Assembly (NCBI RefSeq): GCF_002252585.1
Contig: NZ_NQLD01000004.1
Length of the DNA: 64,000 nt
Strand: one strand, 5' to 3'
From: Methanocatella intestini
Lineage (GTDB): Archaea > Methanobacteriota > Methanobacteria > Methanobacteriales > Methanobacteriaceae
Shown: piece by piece, positions 37,164 through 45,230 of the stretch
Position numbering within the stretch: position 1 is the stretch's first letter
Layout of the letters: every line of letters starts with the position of its first letter
The notes under the pieces: model-generated
Database searches by the model: none
The model's input: the letters and a program-made list of their open reading frames with translations, nothing else
What the model was told of the DNA's origin: nothing
Position numbers and translations under genes: made by a program

Positions 37164-37805
37164 ATGCATATACCTGATGGATTTATACCATGGACACAAT
37201 GTGCAATATACTATGTTATTTTAATTGTAGCTCTTTATTTTGCAACAAAATGGGCTAAAAAGAACCTTGATGACAAACATGTCCCACTTATGGCAATACT
37301 TGCTGCGGGAATCTTTGCAATCATGTCTATGAATATGCCAATACCATTCGGAACCAGCGGACACATGGTTGGTGGATGCTTAGTGGCATTAGTATTCTGT
37401 GCTCCGGAAGCTGCAGTTTTAGTATTTACTATAGTATTGCTTATACAGGCATTAATTTACGGTGATGGCGGACTTACTGCCCTTGGAACCAATGTATTGA
37501 ACATGGGGATAATTGGAGGATGTGTTGGATTATACACATTTAAAGGATTAAAAAATACAATCGGAAAATACCCTGCAGTTGGAGTTGCTGCATGGTTAGC
37601 AACTGTAGTAGCTGCAGCAGCAGCTGCTGTTGAACTCGCAATAGCTGGAACATTCCCACTTACTTTAGGAATCTACTCAATGGTATTATACCATGTGTTT
37701 ATAGGAATTATCGAAGCTGTTTTAACTGTAATTGTAATAATGGCTTTAGAAAAATACAGACCGGATTTACTTATGTGGAACAAACAATCACAAGGGGGAA
37801 AATAA
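37164..37805 (+). CDS. Energy-coupling factor Ni/Co transporter component CbiM/NikM
   Basis: The 213-residue protein begins MHIPDGFIP; its N-terminal Met-His-Ile provides the metal-binding site of this family and must remain at the mature N-terminus. About seven membrane helices are seen. It is the substrate-specific subunit. Nickel is favoured over cobalt by the PDGLE-type partner and the NikR-like boxes upstream, but this is inference. Confidence 0.92.
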   Translation: MHIPDGFIPWTQCAIYYVILIVALYFATKWAKKNLDDKHVPLMAILAAGIFAIMSMNMPIPFGTSGHMVGGCLVALVFCAPEAAVLVFTIVLLIQALIYGDGGLTALGTNVLNMGIIGGCVGLYTFKGLKNTIGKYPAVGVAAWLATVVAAAAAAVELAIAGTFPLTLGIYSMVLYHVFIGIIEAVLTVIVIMALEKYRPDLLMWNKQSQGGK

Positions 37806-38111
37806 ATGAATCTTAGTAAAAAAGACGGATACTTAATAATTGTAGCAGTTATTATCTGTATTATAATTAGCTGTTTATCCCCATTTATTGCCTCTGGAAA
37901 CCCAGATGGTCTTGAAAAATCTGCAGAAGATGCTGGATTAGCTGAAGACTATGGTGTTGACGGATTAAATGAAATTTACTCATCCCCATTCCCAGACTAC
38001 ACTTTTGAACCATTAGGATCACTTGGTGAAATTGGAGTCCTCATATTAGGCGCTGTAATATGCCTTGCAGGAGGATTCGTTGTTGGAAAAATTATAGAAA
38101 AAAGAGGTTAA
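37806..38111 (+). CDS. PDGLE-domain transporter subunit (NikN/CbiN-like)
   Basis: The 101-residue protein has two membrane helices and an external loop with the PDGLEKSAEDAGL motif; the PDGLE domain is the typical partner of NikM. The ATG follows the nikM stop codon directly. Confidence 0.87.
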   Translation: MNLSKKDGYLIIVAVIICIIISCLSPFIASGNPDGLEKSAEDAGLAEDYGVDGLNEIYSSPFPDYTFEPLGSLGEIGVLILGAVICLAGGFVVGKIIEKRG

Positions 38112-38174
38112 ATTTATAACTTCTTTTTTTCATATTTTTATACTAGATTTTAGAAATTTTTTGGAGATTAATAA

Positions 38175-39005
38175 TTGGCAGACATTACTCAAACACTTAA
38201 GTTAGATGATATTGCATCAGGAGATAGCATAATTCATAACTTAAATGGACCTGTAAAACTAATTTCAGCAATTATAATCATTGTTTTTACTGTTTTCTCA
38301 CAGCAGATTATTGTTCCAATAATAATGGAAATATTTTTACTGCTTATTTTATATTTATCAAAAGTGTCTATAAAAGATGCATTTAAAAGAATAGTATTAT
38401 TGCTGCCTTTTGGTGGAGCTATCATAATATTTCAACCATTTATCCATCCTGGAAATGTACTTTGGGCATATTCATGGATGCAAATAACTGATGCCGGGCT
38501 AAACTGGGCGATTTTATTATTCGGAAGACTGATTACATCACTTACAGCTATCGTACTTTTATCTTCTACAAGTCCGATGCAGGAAATTGTGGCATCATTT
38601 AGAAAATTAAAAATGCCAAAAGAGTTAGCTATGATTTTAAGTATTACAGTAAGATTTTTATTTGTATTTATTGATGAATTAACAACTATCAGAAATGCTC
38701 AAAAATCCAGAAACTTTAATATACATTCAAAGTTAGTTCCTTACAGATGGATAGTAAGGCAAGTTGGCTATACAATAGCTATGATGTTTTTAAAATCTTA
38801 TGAACAGGGAGAAAGAGTTCATAAAAGCATGATCAGCCGTGGATTTTCAGATACTTCCCAGCTATTCAATGAAAAAACACAGCTTGAAAAATCAGATTAC
38901 ATTTATTTAATTTCCATAATAACCCTCATGATTGTTATTGAAGTTATATTATACAAGTACACAAATCAGTTAGGTTATTTAGGAATGAAACTTACAATTA
39001 ATTAA
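38175..39005 (+). CDS. ECF transporter transmembrane subunit CbiQ/NikQ
   Basis: The 276-residue protein has about six membrane helices. The conserved cytoplasmic coupling helices (including the ARG/SRG motif, SRGF, near residue 230) engage the ATPase. The start is TTG with GGAGA upstream. Confidence 0.88.
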   Translation: MADITQTLKLDDIASGDSIIHNLNGPVKLISAIIIIVFTVFSQQIIVPIIMEIFLLLILYLSKVSIKDAFKRIVLLLPFGGAIIIFQPFIHPGNVLWAYSWMQITDAGLNWAILLFGRLITSLTAIVLLSSTSPMQEIVASFRKLKMPKELAMILSITVRFLFVFIDELTTIRNAQKSRNFNIHSKLVPYRWIVRQVGYTIAMMFLKSYEQGERVHKSMISRGFSDTSQLFNEKTQLEKSDYIYLISIITLMIVIEVILYKYTNQLGYLGMKLTIN

Positions 39006-39020
39006 AATTAGGAAAATAAC

Positions 39021-39866
39021 ATGACAAATATACAATTATCAACTGAAAACTTAAGTTTCACATACCCTGACGGTACACAGGCTTTAAAAAATATCAATAT
39101 CGAAATTGAAAAAGGAGAAAAAGTAGCTATTATCGGACCTAACGGTGCAGGAAAATCAACACTTTTCTCACATTTCAACGGTTTGACAGAGCCTACCTCA
39201 GGATGTGTTAAAATAGAAGGAAAAGCTATCTCTTTTGAGAAGGATGAACTGCTTAAAGTTAGACAAAAAGTTGGAATTGTATTTCAAGACCCAAATGACC
39301 AGCTGTTTGCACCAACAGTTAAAGAAGACATTGCTTTCGGACCTATGAATTTAGGTTTAAGCTACGACGAAGTGGAAAAACGTGTTGAAGATGCACTGAA
39401 AATGGTTGGAATGGAAAATTATGAAAACAAAACCCCTCACCATTTAAGTGGAGGACAGCAAAAAAGAATAGCTATTGCCGGAATAATAGCTATGAAACCT
39501 GAAATAATGATTTTAGATGAACCAACAGCGGGACTTGACCCTGATGGAGTAGAAAAAGTTCTGAATATCATGAATCAGCTTAATAAAGAAGGAATGACCT
39601 TAATCATTTCATCTCATGATATAGATATGATCAGCAAATATGCAGATAAAATATTTATTCTTTATAATGGTGAGATAATTGAATCCGGAAATAAAAACCA
39701 AATATTTTCAAATAGAGAATTATTAAAAAAAGCTCATTTAAGAACACCATTAACAACAGAAATATTGTACAATTTAAAAGAATCCGGTTTAAATGTTAAT
39801 ACCGAAAAAATAAGCGTTGCAGACACATGTGCAGAAATTATAAAAGCTAAACAAATTAATGAGTAG
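39021..39866 (+). CDS. ECF transporter ATP-binding protein CbiO/NikO
   Basis: The 281-residue ATPase has Walker A GPNGAGKST, signature LSGGQQKRIAIAG and Walker B IMILDEP. It completes the four-gene nickel/cobalt importer. Its 3' end overlaps the convergent zinc-ribbon gene by 11 bp. Confidence 0.93.
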   Translation: MTNIQLSTENLSFTYPDGTQALKNINIEIEKGEKVAIIGPNGAGKSTLFSHFNGLTEPTSGCVKIEGKAISFEKDELLKVRQKVGIVFQDPNDQLFAPTVKEDIAFGPMNLGLSYDEVEKRVEDALKMVGMENYENKTPHHLSGGQQKRIAIAGIIAMKPEIMILDEPTAGLDPDGVEKVLNIMNQLNKEGMTLIISSHDIDMISKYADKIFILYNGEIIESGNKNQIFSNRELLKKAHLRTPLTTEILYNLKESGLNVNTEKISVADTCAEIIKAKQINE

Positions 39867-40056
39867 CTTTTTTTCTATTTTTAATTTTATCTTTAAGTTT
39901 TATAATAAAATCAAATTCTTCATCCAGTTCTGGTGAGTTACCAAATCCACAATTAGGGCAATGAACAGATTGACATCCGTGTTTTCCACAACCAGAGCAG
40001 CCCCTGTTGGGAACATTGTTTTCGTCAAATTCATATCCGCACATTCTACATTTCAT
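39856..40056 (-). CDS. Small zinc-ribbon protein, feoA-linked
   Basis: The 66-residue protein carries CRMCGYEF, CSGCGKHGC and CPNCGFG knuckles, followed by a charged tail. The start is the ATG 40056 after GGATGA. It lies 34 bp downstream of feoA on the same strand and is likely cotranscribed, hence iron-regulated. The function is unknown. Confidence 0.78.
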   Translation of the reverse strand: MKCRMCGYEFDENNVPNRGCSGCGKHGCQSVHCPNCGFGNSPELDEEFDFIIKLKDKIKNRKKATH

Positions 40057-40090
40057 AAAAATCATCCAGAAAAAATAAAAATTAAAGGGT

Positions 40091-40321
40091 TTATTCTACT
40101 ATGATGTTTTTAGCTTCTTCTTTACGAAGACAAACATCATATCCTTTAATTTTGAATTCAATAGGATCGCCTAAAGGTGCAACTTTTTGGATTTTAATTT
40201 TTGAACCTCTAACGAATCCCATACCTAATAAATGTCTTTTTAAATCAGTGTTTCCACCATCATTATATTTTACAATAGTTACTTCGTCACCAGCGTTCAC
40301 ATCTAATAAAGATTTTACCAT
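40091..40321 (-). CDS. feoA: Ferrous iron transport protein FeoA
   Basis: The 76-residue SH3-like protein contains LLGMGFVRGSKIKI and PLGDPIEFKIKGYDVCLRKEEA, both diagnostic of FeoA. It assists the FeoB ferrous iron channel. It has its own promoter, with three DtxR-type boxes, instead of sitting in an feoAB operon. Confidence 0.95.
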   Translation of the reverse strand: MVKSLLDVNAGDEVTIVKYNDGGNTDLKRHLLGMGFVRGSKIKIQKVAPLGDPIEFKIKGYDVCLRKEEAKNIIVE

Positions 40322-40352
40322 TTTATCAACTCCATGACATATCTATAAAAAT

Positions 40353-40448
40353 TTAGGCTTACCTAAAATAAAGTTTTTTAGTTATACCTAATTAAAATCT
40401 AATCTAATATTTAGAAAAAATAGTATATAAATATTTAGGTAATCCAAA
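40353..40448 (-). promoter_or_regulatory. feoA promoter with three DtxR-type boxes
   Basis: The minus-strand TATA box TTTATATA lies at 40424-40431. Boxes of the form TTAGG-N4-CCTAA occur at 40353-40366 (one perfect arm pair), 40378-40391 (one mismatch) and 40435-40448 (degenerate right arm). Boxes lie upstream and downstream of the TATA box, as expected for an iron-dependent repressor. Confidence 0.75.
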
Positions 40449-40468
40449 AATAATATAAAAAATTATTT

Positions 40469-40487
40469 GGAAGGAGATTTTCCTCCC
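40469..40487 (-). terminator. Terminator hairpin after feoB
   Basis: GGGAGGAAAATCTCC on the minus strand forms a short stem. AT-rich sequence with a T-run follows on that strand. It separates feoB from the feoA promoter. Confidence 0.45.
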
Positions 40488-40549
40488 ACTTTTTTATTTT
40501 TAGGGATCCTGATACCCCTAATACCACTTTTACTACGCAAAATCATCAC

Positions 40550-42565
40550 CTAAGCAAAACCCAGTAACAAACCGCCTTGATATATTATAAGTGCTACAAT
40601 ATAACCGGTTGCTAATGTGATAACAGACATAGTTAACGGCCATTTCCAACTGTTGGTTTCCTGTTTGATTGTACCGATAGCCGCGAAACAAGGAACATAC
40701 AGCAGTACAAATGCCATAAATGCATATGCTGAAAGCGGAGTGAACAATTGATGAACAGCTGCATCAATACCCGAACCCTCTTCTTCTACACCGAACAGTG
40801 AACTGAATGTAGATACAACAACCTCCTTAGCAACTAAACCAAATAAGATTGCTACAGCTGGTTGCCATTCTCCGAAACCAAGAGGAGCGAAAATTGGTGC
40901 TATTGCAGTACCTATTTGACCAATTGCACTTTCCTGAGATCCGTATTCAACACCAAATGGTACACTACTTAAAACCCATACAATAATGGATGCTGCAAGA
41001 ATAATAGTTCCTGCTTTTCTAAGGAATCCTTTAGTTTTATCCCATGTATGTAATAATACACCTTTTAAGGATGGGACTTTATATGTTGGAAGTTCCATAA
41101 CAAATGGGGAAGACATTCCTTTAAACATAGTTCTTTTAAGAATAGCTGCAACAATAAGTGCAACAACGATTCCCAATAAATAAATTGAGAATAATACCTG
41201 ACCCTGATTTGCAGCGAAAAATGCTGAAATTAATAATGCATATACCGGTAATCTTGCAGTACATGACATGAATGGAACAAGCATCATGGAAAGTAAACGA
41301 TCAGATTCGTTTTCCATTGTTCTGGTAGCCATAATTGCTGGAACACCACAACCAAATCCTAAAATCATAGGAATAAAAGATTTACCATGAAGACCAACTA
41401 ATTTATGCATAACTCTATCCATAACAAAAGCAGCCCTAGCTAAGTAACCGCTGTCTTCTAGAATACTTATGAATAAAAACATGATGATAATAATTGGTAA
41501 AAAGGTTAATACTCCACCTACTCCTCCAATAATACCGTCAACAATAAAAGATGAAAGTACTGAATCACCTAATACTCCGCCAATTGCTTCACCTAATAAA
41601 CCAAAACCTTCATCAATCAGATCTTGGAAAGGTGCTCCAATTGTAAAAGTAAGCTGGAACATAATATACATAATAACTAAAAATATAGGAATTCCTAAAA
41701 TTCTGTTAGTTAAATATTTATCAATCTTATCAGATACTGTTGGTTTTTCCACAGCAGGTTTACTTACTGCTTCATTCATAAGTCCATCAATAAATGCATA
41801 TCTCGCATTAGCTATTACTTCTTCTGCACCTTCATTATAAATATCTGCTAAGTGTGCAGCTACTTTATCAGTTTCTCTCAATATTTGAGAAGCATTTTTA
41901 GATTTTTGAACTTTTTCTATTACAATAGCATCCTTTTCCAATAATTTTATTGCTGTCCACATTGCTGGAACATCAGTTAAATTACTGTCTTTTTCAATTA
42001 ATGATTGAAGATCTCCTAAATGTTCTTTTAATTCAGGACCATAAACCAATTTTTGAGTGGTGTCAATATGTTTATTAGCTACTTTTTTAACTGTAGACAA
42101 TAACTCATCAAAACCATCTTTATTTTTAGCATTAATTTCAACAACTGGGAAACCTAATAACTCAGCCATTAATTTAATATCAATAATATGTTCTTTTTTC
42201 TTTGCAAAATCATTCATATTAAGAGCCATTACTAAGTTTGCACCTAATTCCATCATTTGAACAGTCAGATACAAATTACGTTCTAAATTAGCAGCATCTA
42301 CCACATTAACAATCACATCAGAATCATCATCTACAATGAAATCCCTTGAAACGATTTCTTCAATAGAATGAGCACTTAATGCATAATTACCAGGTAAATC
42401 AACAACATCAAAGCGAGTAGCATCATAATCAAAATGACCTTCTGCCCTTTCAACAGTTTTACCGGGCCAGTTACCTACATGCTGATGCATACCTGTTAAT
42501 TGATTGAATACTGTAGTTTTACCCACATTCGGGTTTCCTGCTAATCCTACAATACATTCTTTCAT
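40550..42565 (-). CDS. feoB: Ferrous iron transport protein FeoB
   Basis: The 671-residue protein has an N-terminal G domain with GNPNVGKTT (residues 10-18), DLPGNYAL and NVVDAANLERNL, followed by a helical GDI-like domain. The membrane part contains the two gate motifs, including GFGCGVPAIMATRTM. It imports Fe2+. GGAGA precedes the ATG. The upstream promoter has DtxR-type boxes. Confidence 0.97.
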   Translation of the reverse strand: MKECIVGLAGNPNVGKTTVFNQLTGMHQHVGNWPGKTVERAEGHFDYDATRFDVVDLPGNYALSAHSIEEIVSRDFIVDDDSDVIVNVVDAANLERNLYLTVQMMELGANLVMALNMNDFAKKKEHIIDIKLMAELLGFPVVEINAKNKDGFDELLSTVKKVANKHIDTTQKLVYGPELKEHLGDLQSLIEKDSNLTDVPAMWTAIKLLEKDAIVIEKVQKSKNASQILRETDKVAAHLADIYNEGAEEVIANARYAFIDGLMNEAVSKPAVEKPTVSDKIDKYLTNRILGIPIFLVIMYIMFQLTFTIGAPFQDLIDEGFGLLGEAIGGVLGDSVLSSFIVDGIIGGVGGVLTFLPIIIIMFLFISILEDSGYLARAAFVMDRVMHKLVGLHGKSFIPMILGFGCGVPAIMATRTMENESDRLLSMMLVPFMSCTARLPVYALLISAFFAANQGQVLFSIYLLGIVVALIVAAILKRTMFKGMSSPFVMELPTYKVPSLKGVLLHTWDKTKGFLRKAGTIILAASIIVWVLSSVPFGVEYGSQESAIGQIGTAIAPIFAPLGFGEWQPAVAILFGLVAKEVVVSTFSSLFGVEEEGSGIDAAVHQLFTPLSAYAFMAFVLLYVPCFAAIGTIKQETNSWKWPLTMSVITLATGYIVALIIYQGGLLLGFA

Positions 42566-42638
42566 TAACCATTCTCCTATTTTTGTTAGAACGAATTTTT
42601 ATTAAAAATTCTATTTTATATTAATTAAATAAAAATTT

Positions 42639-42773
42639 AAATTTAGGCATACCTAAATTTAAGTTTAAAAATTTATTATAATTTATCAAATATTTGCAAC
42701 TTAAAAATAAGGCTTGCCTAAACCTACACTTAACTTTTGTTTTAATGCTATTTAAATGTTTAGGTAAACCAAA
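42639..42773 (-). promoter_or_regulatory. feoB promoter region with DtxR-type boxes
   Basis: A box with 9-bp arms, AAATTTAGG-CATA-CCTAAATTT (42639-42660), is followed by TAAGGCTTGCCTAA (42708-42721) and a degenerate TTAGGTAAACCAAA (42760-42773). A TATA-like TTATAATAAA lies between the first and second boxes on the minus strand, so the first box would cover the feoB start site. The third box is followed by a plus-strand TATA box at 42786-42793. Confidence 0.65.
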
Positions 42774-42841
42774 AATATCGAAGAATTTATATACTATCCA
42801 ATAACAATAGTTATATTAATTATTAAAAGTAAGTAAAAAGT

Positions 42842-42925
42842 TTAGGCGTACCTAAAAAAATAGAAAGCTTTATATACCACAACAACTAACCTAATACATA
42901 GTGGTGTAAAATTAGGCACACCTAA
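42842..42925 (+). promoter_or_regulatory. Cassette A promoter: box-TATA-box
   Basis: DtxR-type box TTAGGCGTACCTAA (42842-42855), TATA box TTTATATA (42869-42876), second box TTAGGCACACCTAA (42912-42925). The TATA box starts 27 bp after the first box starts and the second box 43 bp later. Confidence 0.75.
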
Positions 42926-43135
42926 ATTAATAGGATCCCTAAATTACAACTACTTAAAAAAACACATTATTAGTCAAATAATAAAACTCCAAAATTATAT
43001 TAAATTGGTTTTCACAATTTTCTAATTTAATATAAAAAAAACATGGAAACAACACTGCCAAGTTTCCATAGCAAAAAAACACAGGGTGTTTAAAAAACAT
43101 GAATTCTTAGATTTAAACACCAATTATCTCTTTTT
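42900..43135 (+). ncRNA. Candidate iron-regulated small RNA A
   Basis: This is a predicted transcript of about 235 nt with no sizeable open frame. In order it holds a CTCC motif (42987-42990), hairpin 1 (42996-43006 with 43024-43034), hairpin 2 (ATGGAAAC with GTTTCCAT, 43043-43069) and a terminator stem GGTGTTTAAA/TTTAAACACC (43085-43094 with 43112-43121) followed by TCTCTTTTT. The ends are estimated from the TATA box and T-run. The only internal frame is 16 codons without a ribosome-binding site. Confidence 0.55.
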
Positions 43136-43164
43136 AAAAAACAATTAAATTTTATCTGAAAATT

Positions 43165-43248
43165 TTAGGTATACCTAAAAAAATAGGAAGCTTTATATAC
43201 CACAACAACTAACCTAATACATAGTGGTGTAAAATTAGGCACACCTAA
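43165..43248 (+). promoter_or_regulatory. Cassette B promoter: box-TATA-box
   Basis: Perfect palindromic box TTAGGTATACCTAA (43165-43178), TATA box TTTATATA (43192-43199), second box TTAGGCACACCTAA (43235-43248). Spacing is identical to cassette A (27 and 43 bp). Confidence 0.75.
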
Positions 43249-43461
43249 ATTTATAGGGTCCCTAAATTACAACTACTTAAAAAAACACATTATTAGTCAA
43301 ATAATAAAACTCCAAAATTATATTATATTAAATTGGTTTTCACAATTTTCTAATTTAATATAAAAAACATGGAAACAACACTGCCAAGTTTCCATGGCAA
43401 AAAAACACAGGGTGTTTAAAAAACATGAATTCTTAGATTTAAACACCAATTATCTCTTTTT
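43223..43461 (+). ncRNA. Candidate iron-regulated small RNA B
   Basis: This is a near-copy of RNA A with a 6-bp insertion before hairpin 1 and a 2-bp deletion after it. It has a CTCC motif at 43310-43313, hairpin 1 arms at 43324-43334 and 43352-43362, and hairpin 2 extended by one pair (CATGGAAAC with GTTTCCATG). The terminator stem lies at 43411-43420 with 43438-43447, followed by a T-run. Confidence 0.55.
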
Positions 43462-43490
43462 AAAAAACAATTAATTTTTATCTGAAAATT

Positions 43491-43573
43491 TTAGGCATGC
43501 CTAAAAAAATGAAAACCTTTATATACTATCACGAACTACAGTATAACTGGTGATTGAAATTAGGCATGCCTAA
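43491..43573 (+). promoter_or_regulatory. Cassette C promoter: box-TATA-box
   Basis: Perfect palindromic box TTAGGCATGCCTAA (43491-43504), TATA box TTTATATA (43518-43525), a second identical box (43560-43573). Spacing is 27 and 42 bp. Confidence 0.75.
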
Positions 43574-43758
43574 ATTTATTGGGATCTTAATTTAAAATTA
43601 CCTATATCAGTCAAAATAAAATGAATATGGTCTCCAAATAGATATTAAATTAAAACAATCCACTCCCTAATTTAATATTTTACCCCCATATTATTTTCCT
43701 CAAATTAGGTGTTTAAAATCGGACAAACATCAATTTAAACACCTACTTCTCTCTTTTT
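43549..43758 (+). ncRNA. Candidate iron-regulated small RNA C
   Basis: This predicted RNA of about 210 nt is diverged from A and B in sequence but keeps the layout. It has a CTCC motif (43632-43635), a hairpin 1 with 11-bp arms (43642-43652 with 43668-43678) and the same terminator stem GGTGTTTAAA/TTTAAACACC (43708-43717 with 43734-43743) around a different loop, followed by CTCTTTTT. The middle hairpin of A and B is missing. No open frame above seven codons was seen. Confidence 0.5.
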
Positions 43759-43789
43759 AAAAAATTAATTTTATTTTTATATATGAATT

Positions 43790-43872
43790 TTTGGTAAACC
43801 TAAAAAAATAAAAACATTTATATACTATCATGAACTACAGTATAACTGGTGATGAAAATTAGGTATACCTAA
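43790..43872 (+). promoter_or_regulatory. Cassette D promoter: box-TATA-box
   Basis: Slightly degenerate box TTTGGTAAACCTAA (43790-43803), TATA box TTTATATA (43817-43824), perfect palindromic box TTAGGTATACCTAA (43859-43872). Spacing is 27 and 42 bp. Confidence 0.72.
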
Positions 43873-44055
43873 AAATATCTAATTTGAAATTACTAATGTG
43901 TTGTTGGTTTAAAACCATATTACTACACTCCGATTGTTATTAAATTAGTTTATACTCTCTTTCTCTAATTTAATAAAAAGCATATAACTACTCTCACGAA
44001 ATTAAATATGTATTATCATATTTAATTTCACCTATCAAATAAAATATTTATTTTT
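43848..44055 (+). ncRNA. Candidate small RNA D or long leader of the microprotein
   Basis: It contains a CTCC motif (43928-43931), a hairpin 1 with perfect 12-bp arms (43937-43948 with 43965-43976) and a second hairpin with perfect 13-bp arms (43998-44010 with 44017-44029). A TATTTATTTTT tract follows at about 44046-44055. If transcription stops there, it is a fourth RNA of about 208 nt. If not, it is a 248-nt leader for the microprotein gene at 44096. Confidence 0.45.
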
Positions 44056-44095
44056 AAGATTAAACAGAATAATCAAAGTATATGGAGATGATCTT

Positions 44096-44209
44096 ATGGG
44101 TGTAAGACCAAGTTGTTGCGAAGCACCAAAAGAAGAAACAAGCAAAGTAAAAAAGAATATTAAAAAAGTATTTAATTTCTTCTTCGGATGCTGCAAAAAT
44201 AAAAAATAA
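44096..44209 (+). CDS. Cys-Cys microprotein (37 residues), iron region
   Basis: The small gene has a clear GGAGATGATCTT site before the ATG. The product starts MGVRPSCCEAP, continues with a lysine-rich helix-like middle and a short aromatic patch (VFNFFFG), and ends CCKNKK. Two vicinal cysteine pairs could bind metal or an Fe-S/heme group, or the peptide could dock on a membrane protein such as FeoB. No family is recognised. It lies downstream of cassette D and so is probably iron-regulated. Confidence 0.6.
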   Translation: MGVRPSCCEAPKEETSKVKKNIKKVFNFFFGCCKNKK

Positions 44210-44433
44210 ACAATTATAAAAATTATTTAATTTTATTATAAACTTTTTTTAAAATATTTCAAAAACTAAACAAAACCATTATTTAATAGCATTATTTTAA
44301 TAGAACTAATACAATAAAGGCTTTTTTTAAAAAAAATATAAACAATAAACATGATAAAAACAGAATAAACATTTAAGTATAATGAAAAGGATAAATAAAT
44401 TACAATATTAATAAAATTTTAAGTAGGCGTAAT
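44210..44433. other. AT-rich intergenic stretch
   Basis: Immediately after the microprotein gene there is an AT-rich block ending in a T-run (about 44247-44253) that may terminate its transcript. The rest should hold the promoter of the DUF4012 gene; no strong TATA box or operator was seen. Confidence 0.4.
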
Positions 44434-45150
44434 ATGAGAAGAAGAAAAAAATTGATTATCGCCATTTTACTTGTTATTCTAATTGGATTAATATCAGTAA
44501 TTGCCGGTGCATTATTCTTACCACAGGACAATGAATTAGCTCAAGGTTCAAAGAATATACTTGTATGTGCAATTGATGAAAGTGAACCAAGACCTGGAAT
44601 GGGTGCTTGTGATATGGCATTTATTGTATCACTACAAGATGGTGAACTTGTCAATTATACTGAAATATATCCTCATGGAATGACTCACCCTAATGCTTCA
44701 GAGCCACAAGAAGCTCAAGAACAAGGAGCTGGCGAAAAATTGTTACTTCATGATTCCTTCTGGGATAATGACACTAAAAAATCAATGCAACTAGCAAAAG
44801 AAATTGTAGAATACAATACTAGTGAAAATATTGATGCTGTTGTAGCTGTTAACAGTGAAGCATTAGATGCAATATTGAAAAGTGCTGGAACATTAGATGT
44901 TAATGGTACTCAAATGAATGCAAGTGGTATTGACCTAATAAGAGAAGAACAATATAATGGTGGGCAAACTAGAGGAGCTGCAGTAATGGATATTGTAAAA
45001 GCTGCAGGTCACGCAGCAAGCGACCCTATTAAAAAAGCAGAAATGATTAATGCTGCTTTAGACCAATATTCAAAAGGAAATATTGTAATGGAACCTCAAG
45101 GAGCATTTGTAGGTTTACTTGCTTCCAAAGGAATTAATAATTTAATATAA
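44434..45150 (+). CDS. DUF4012 family membrane-anchored protein
   Basis: The 238-residue protein has an N-terminal membrane anchor (residues 7-28), followed by an extracytoplasmic domain of the DUF4012 type, distantly like LytR-CpsA-Psr proteins. Visible segments are NILVCAIDESEPRPGMGACD and VVAVNSEALDAIL. A role in the cell envelope is likely but unproven. Confidence 0.72.
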   Translation: MRRRKKLIIAILLVILIGLISVIAGALFLPQDNELAQGSKNILVCAIDESEPRPGMGACDMAFIVSLQDGELVNYTEIYPHGMTHPNASEPQEAQEQGAGEKLLLHDSFWDNDTKKSMQLAKEIVEYNTSENIDAVVAVNSEALDAILKSAGTLDVNGTQMNASGIDLIREEQYNGGQTRGAAVMDIVKAAGHAASDPIKKAEMINAALDQYSKGNIVMEPQGAFVGLLASKGINNLI

Positions 45151-45171
45151 TGGAAATTACTTTCATTATAT
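45145..45171 (+). terminator. Hairpin terminator after the DUF4012 gene
   Basis: ATATAATGGAA and TTTCATTATAT pair across a short loop, overlapping the stop codon region. A TTATTTTTT tract follows. Confidence 0.55.
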
Positions 45172-45230
45172 CCTTATTTTTTAAAATTTAAACAAAATTA
45201 AATAACATATTTTCAATTTTTATAAGAAAA

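Noticed and set aside
40503..40518. Second hairpin after feoB (GGGATCCTGATACCCC)
   Set aside because: The pairing is imperfect and lacks a T-run on the minus strand; the hairpin at 40469-40487 is the better terminator.
42842..43760. The tandem repeats as a CRISPR array or transposon repeats
   Set aside because: The unit is about 300 bp with promoter elements at fixed spacing. There are no short identical repeats with unique spacers, no terminal inverted repeats and no transposase.
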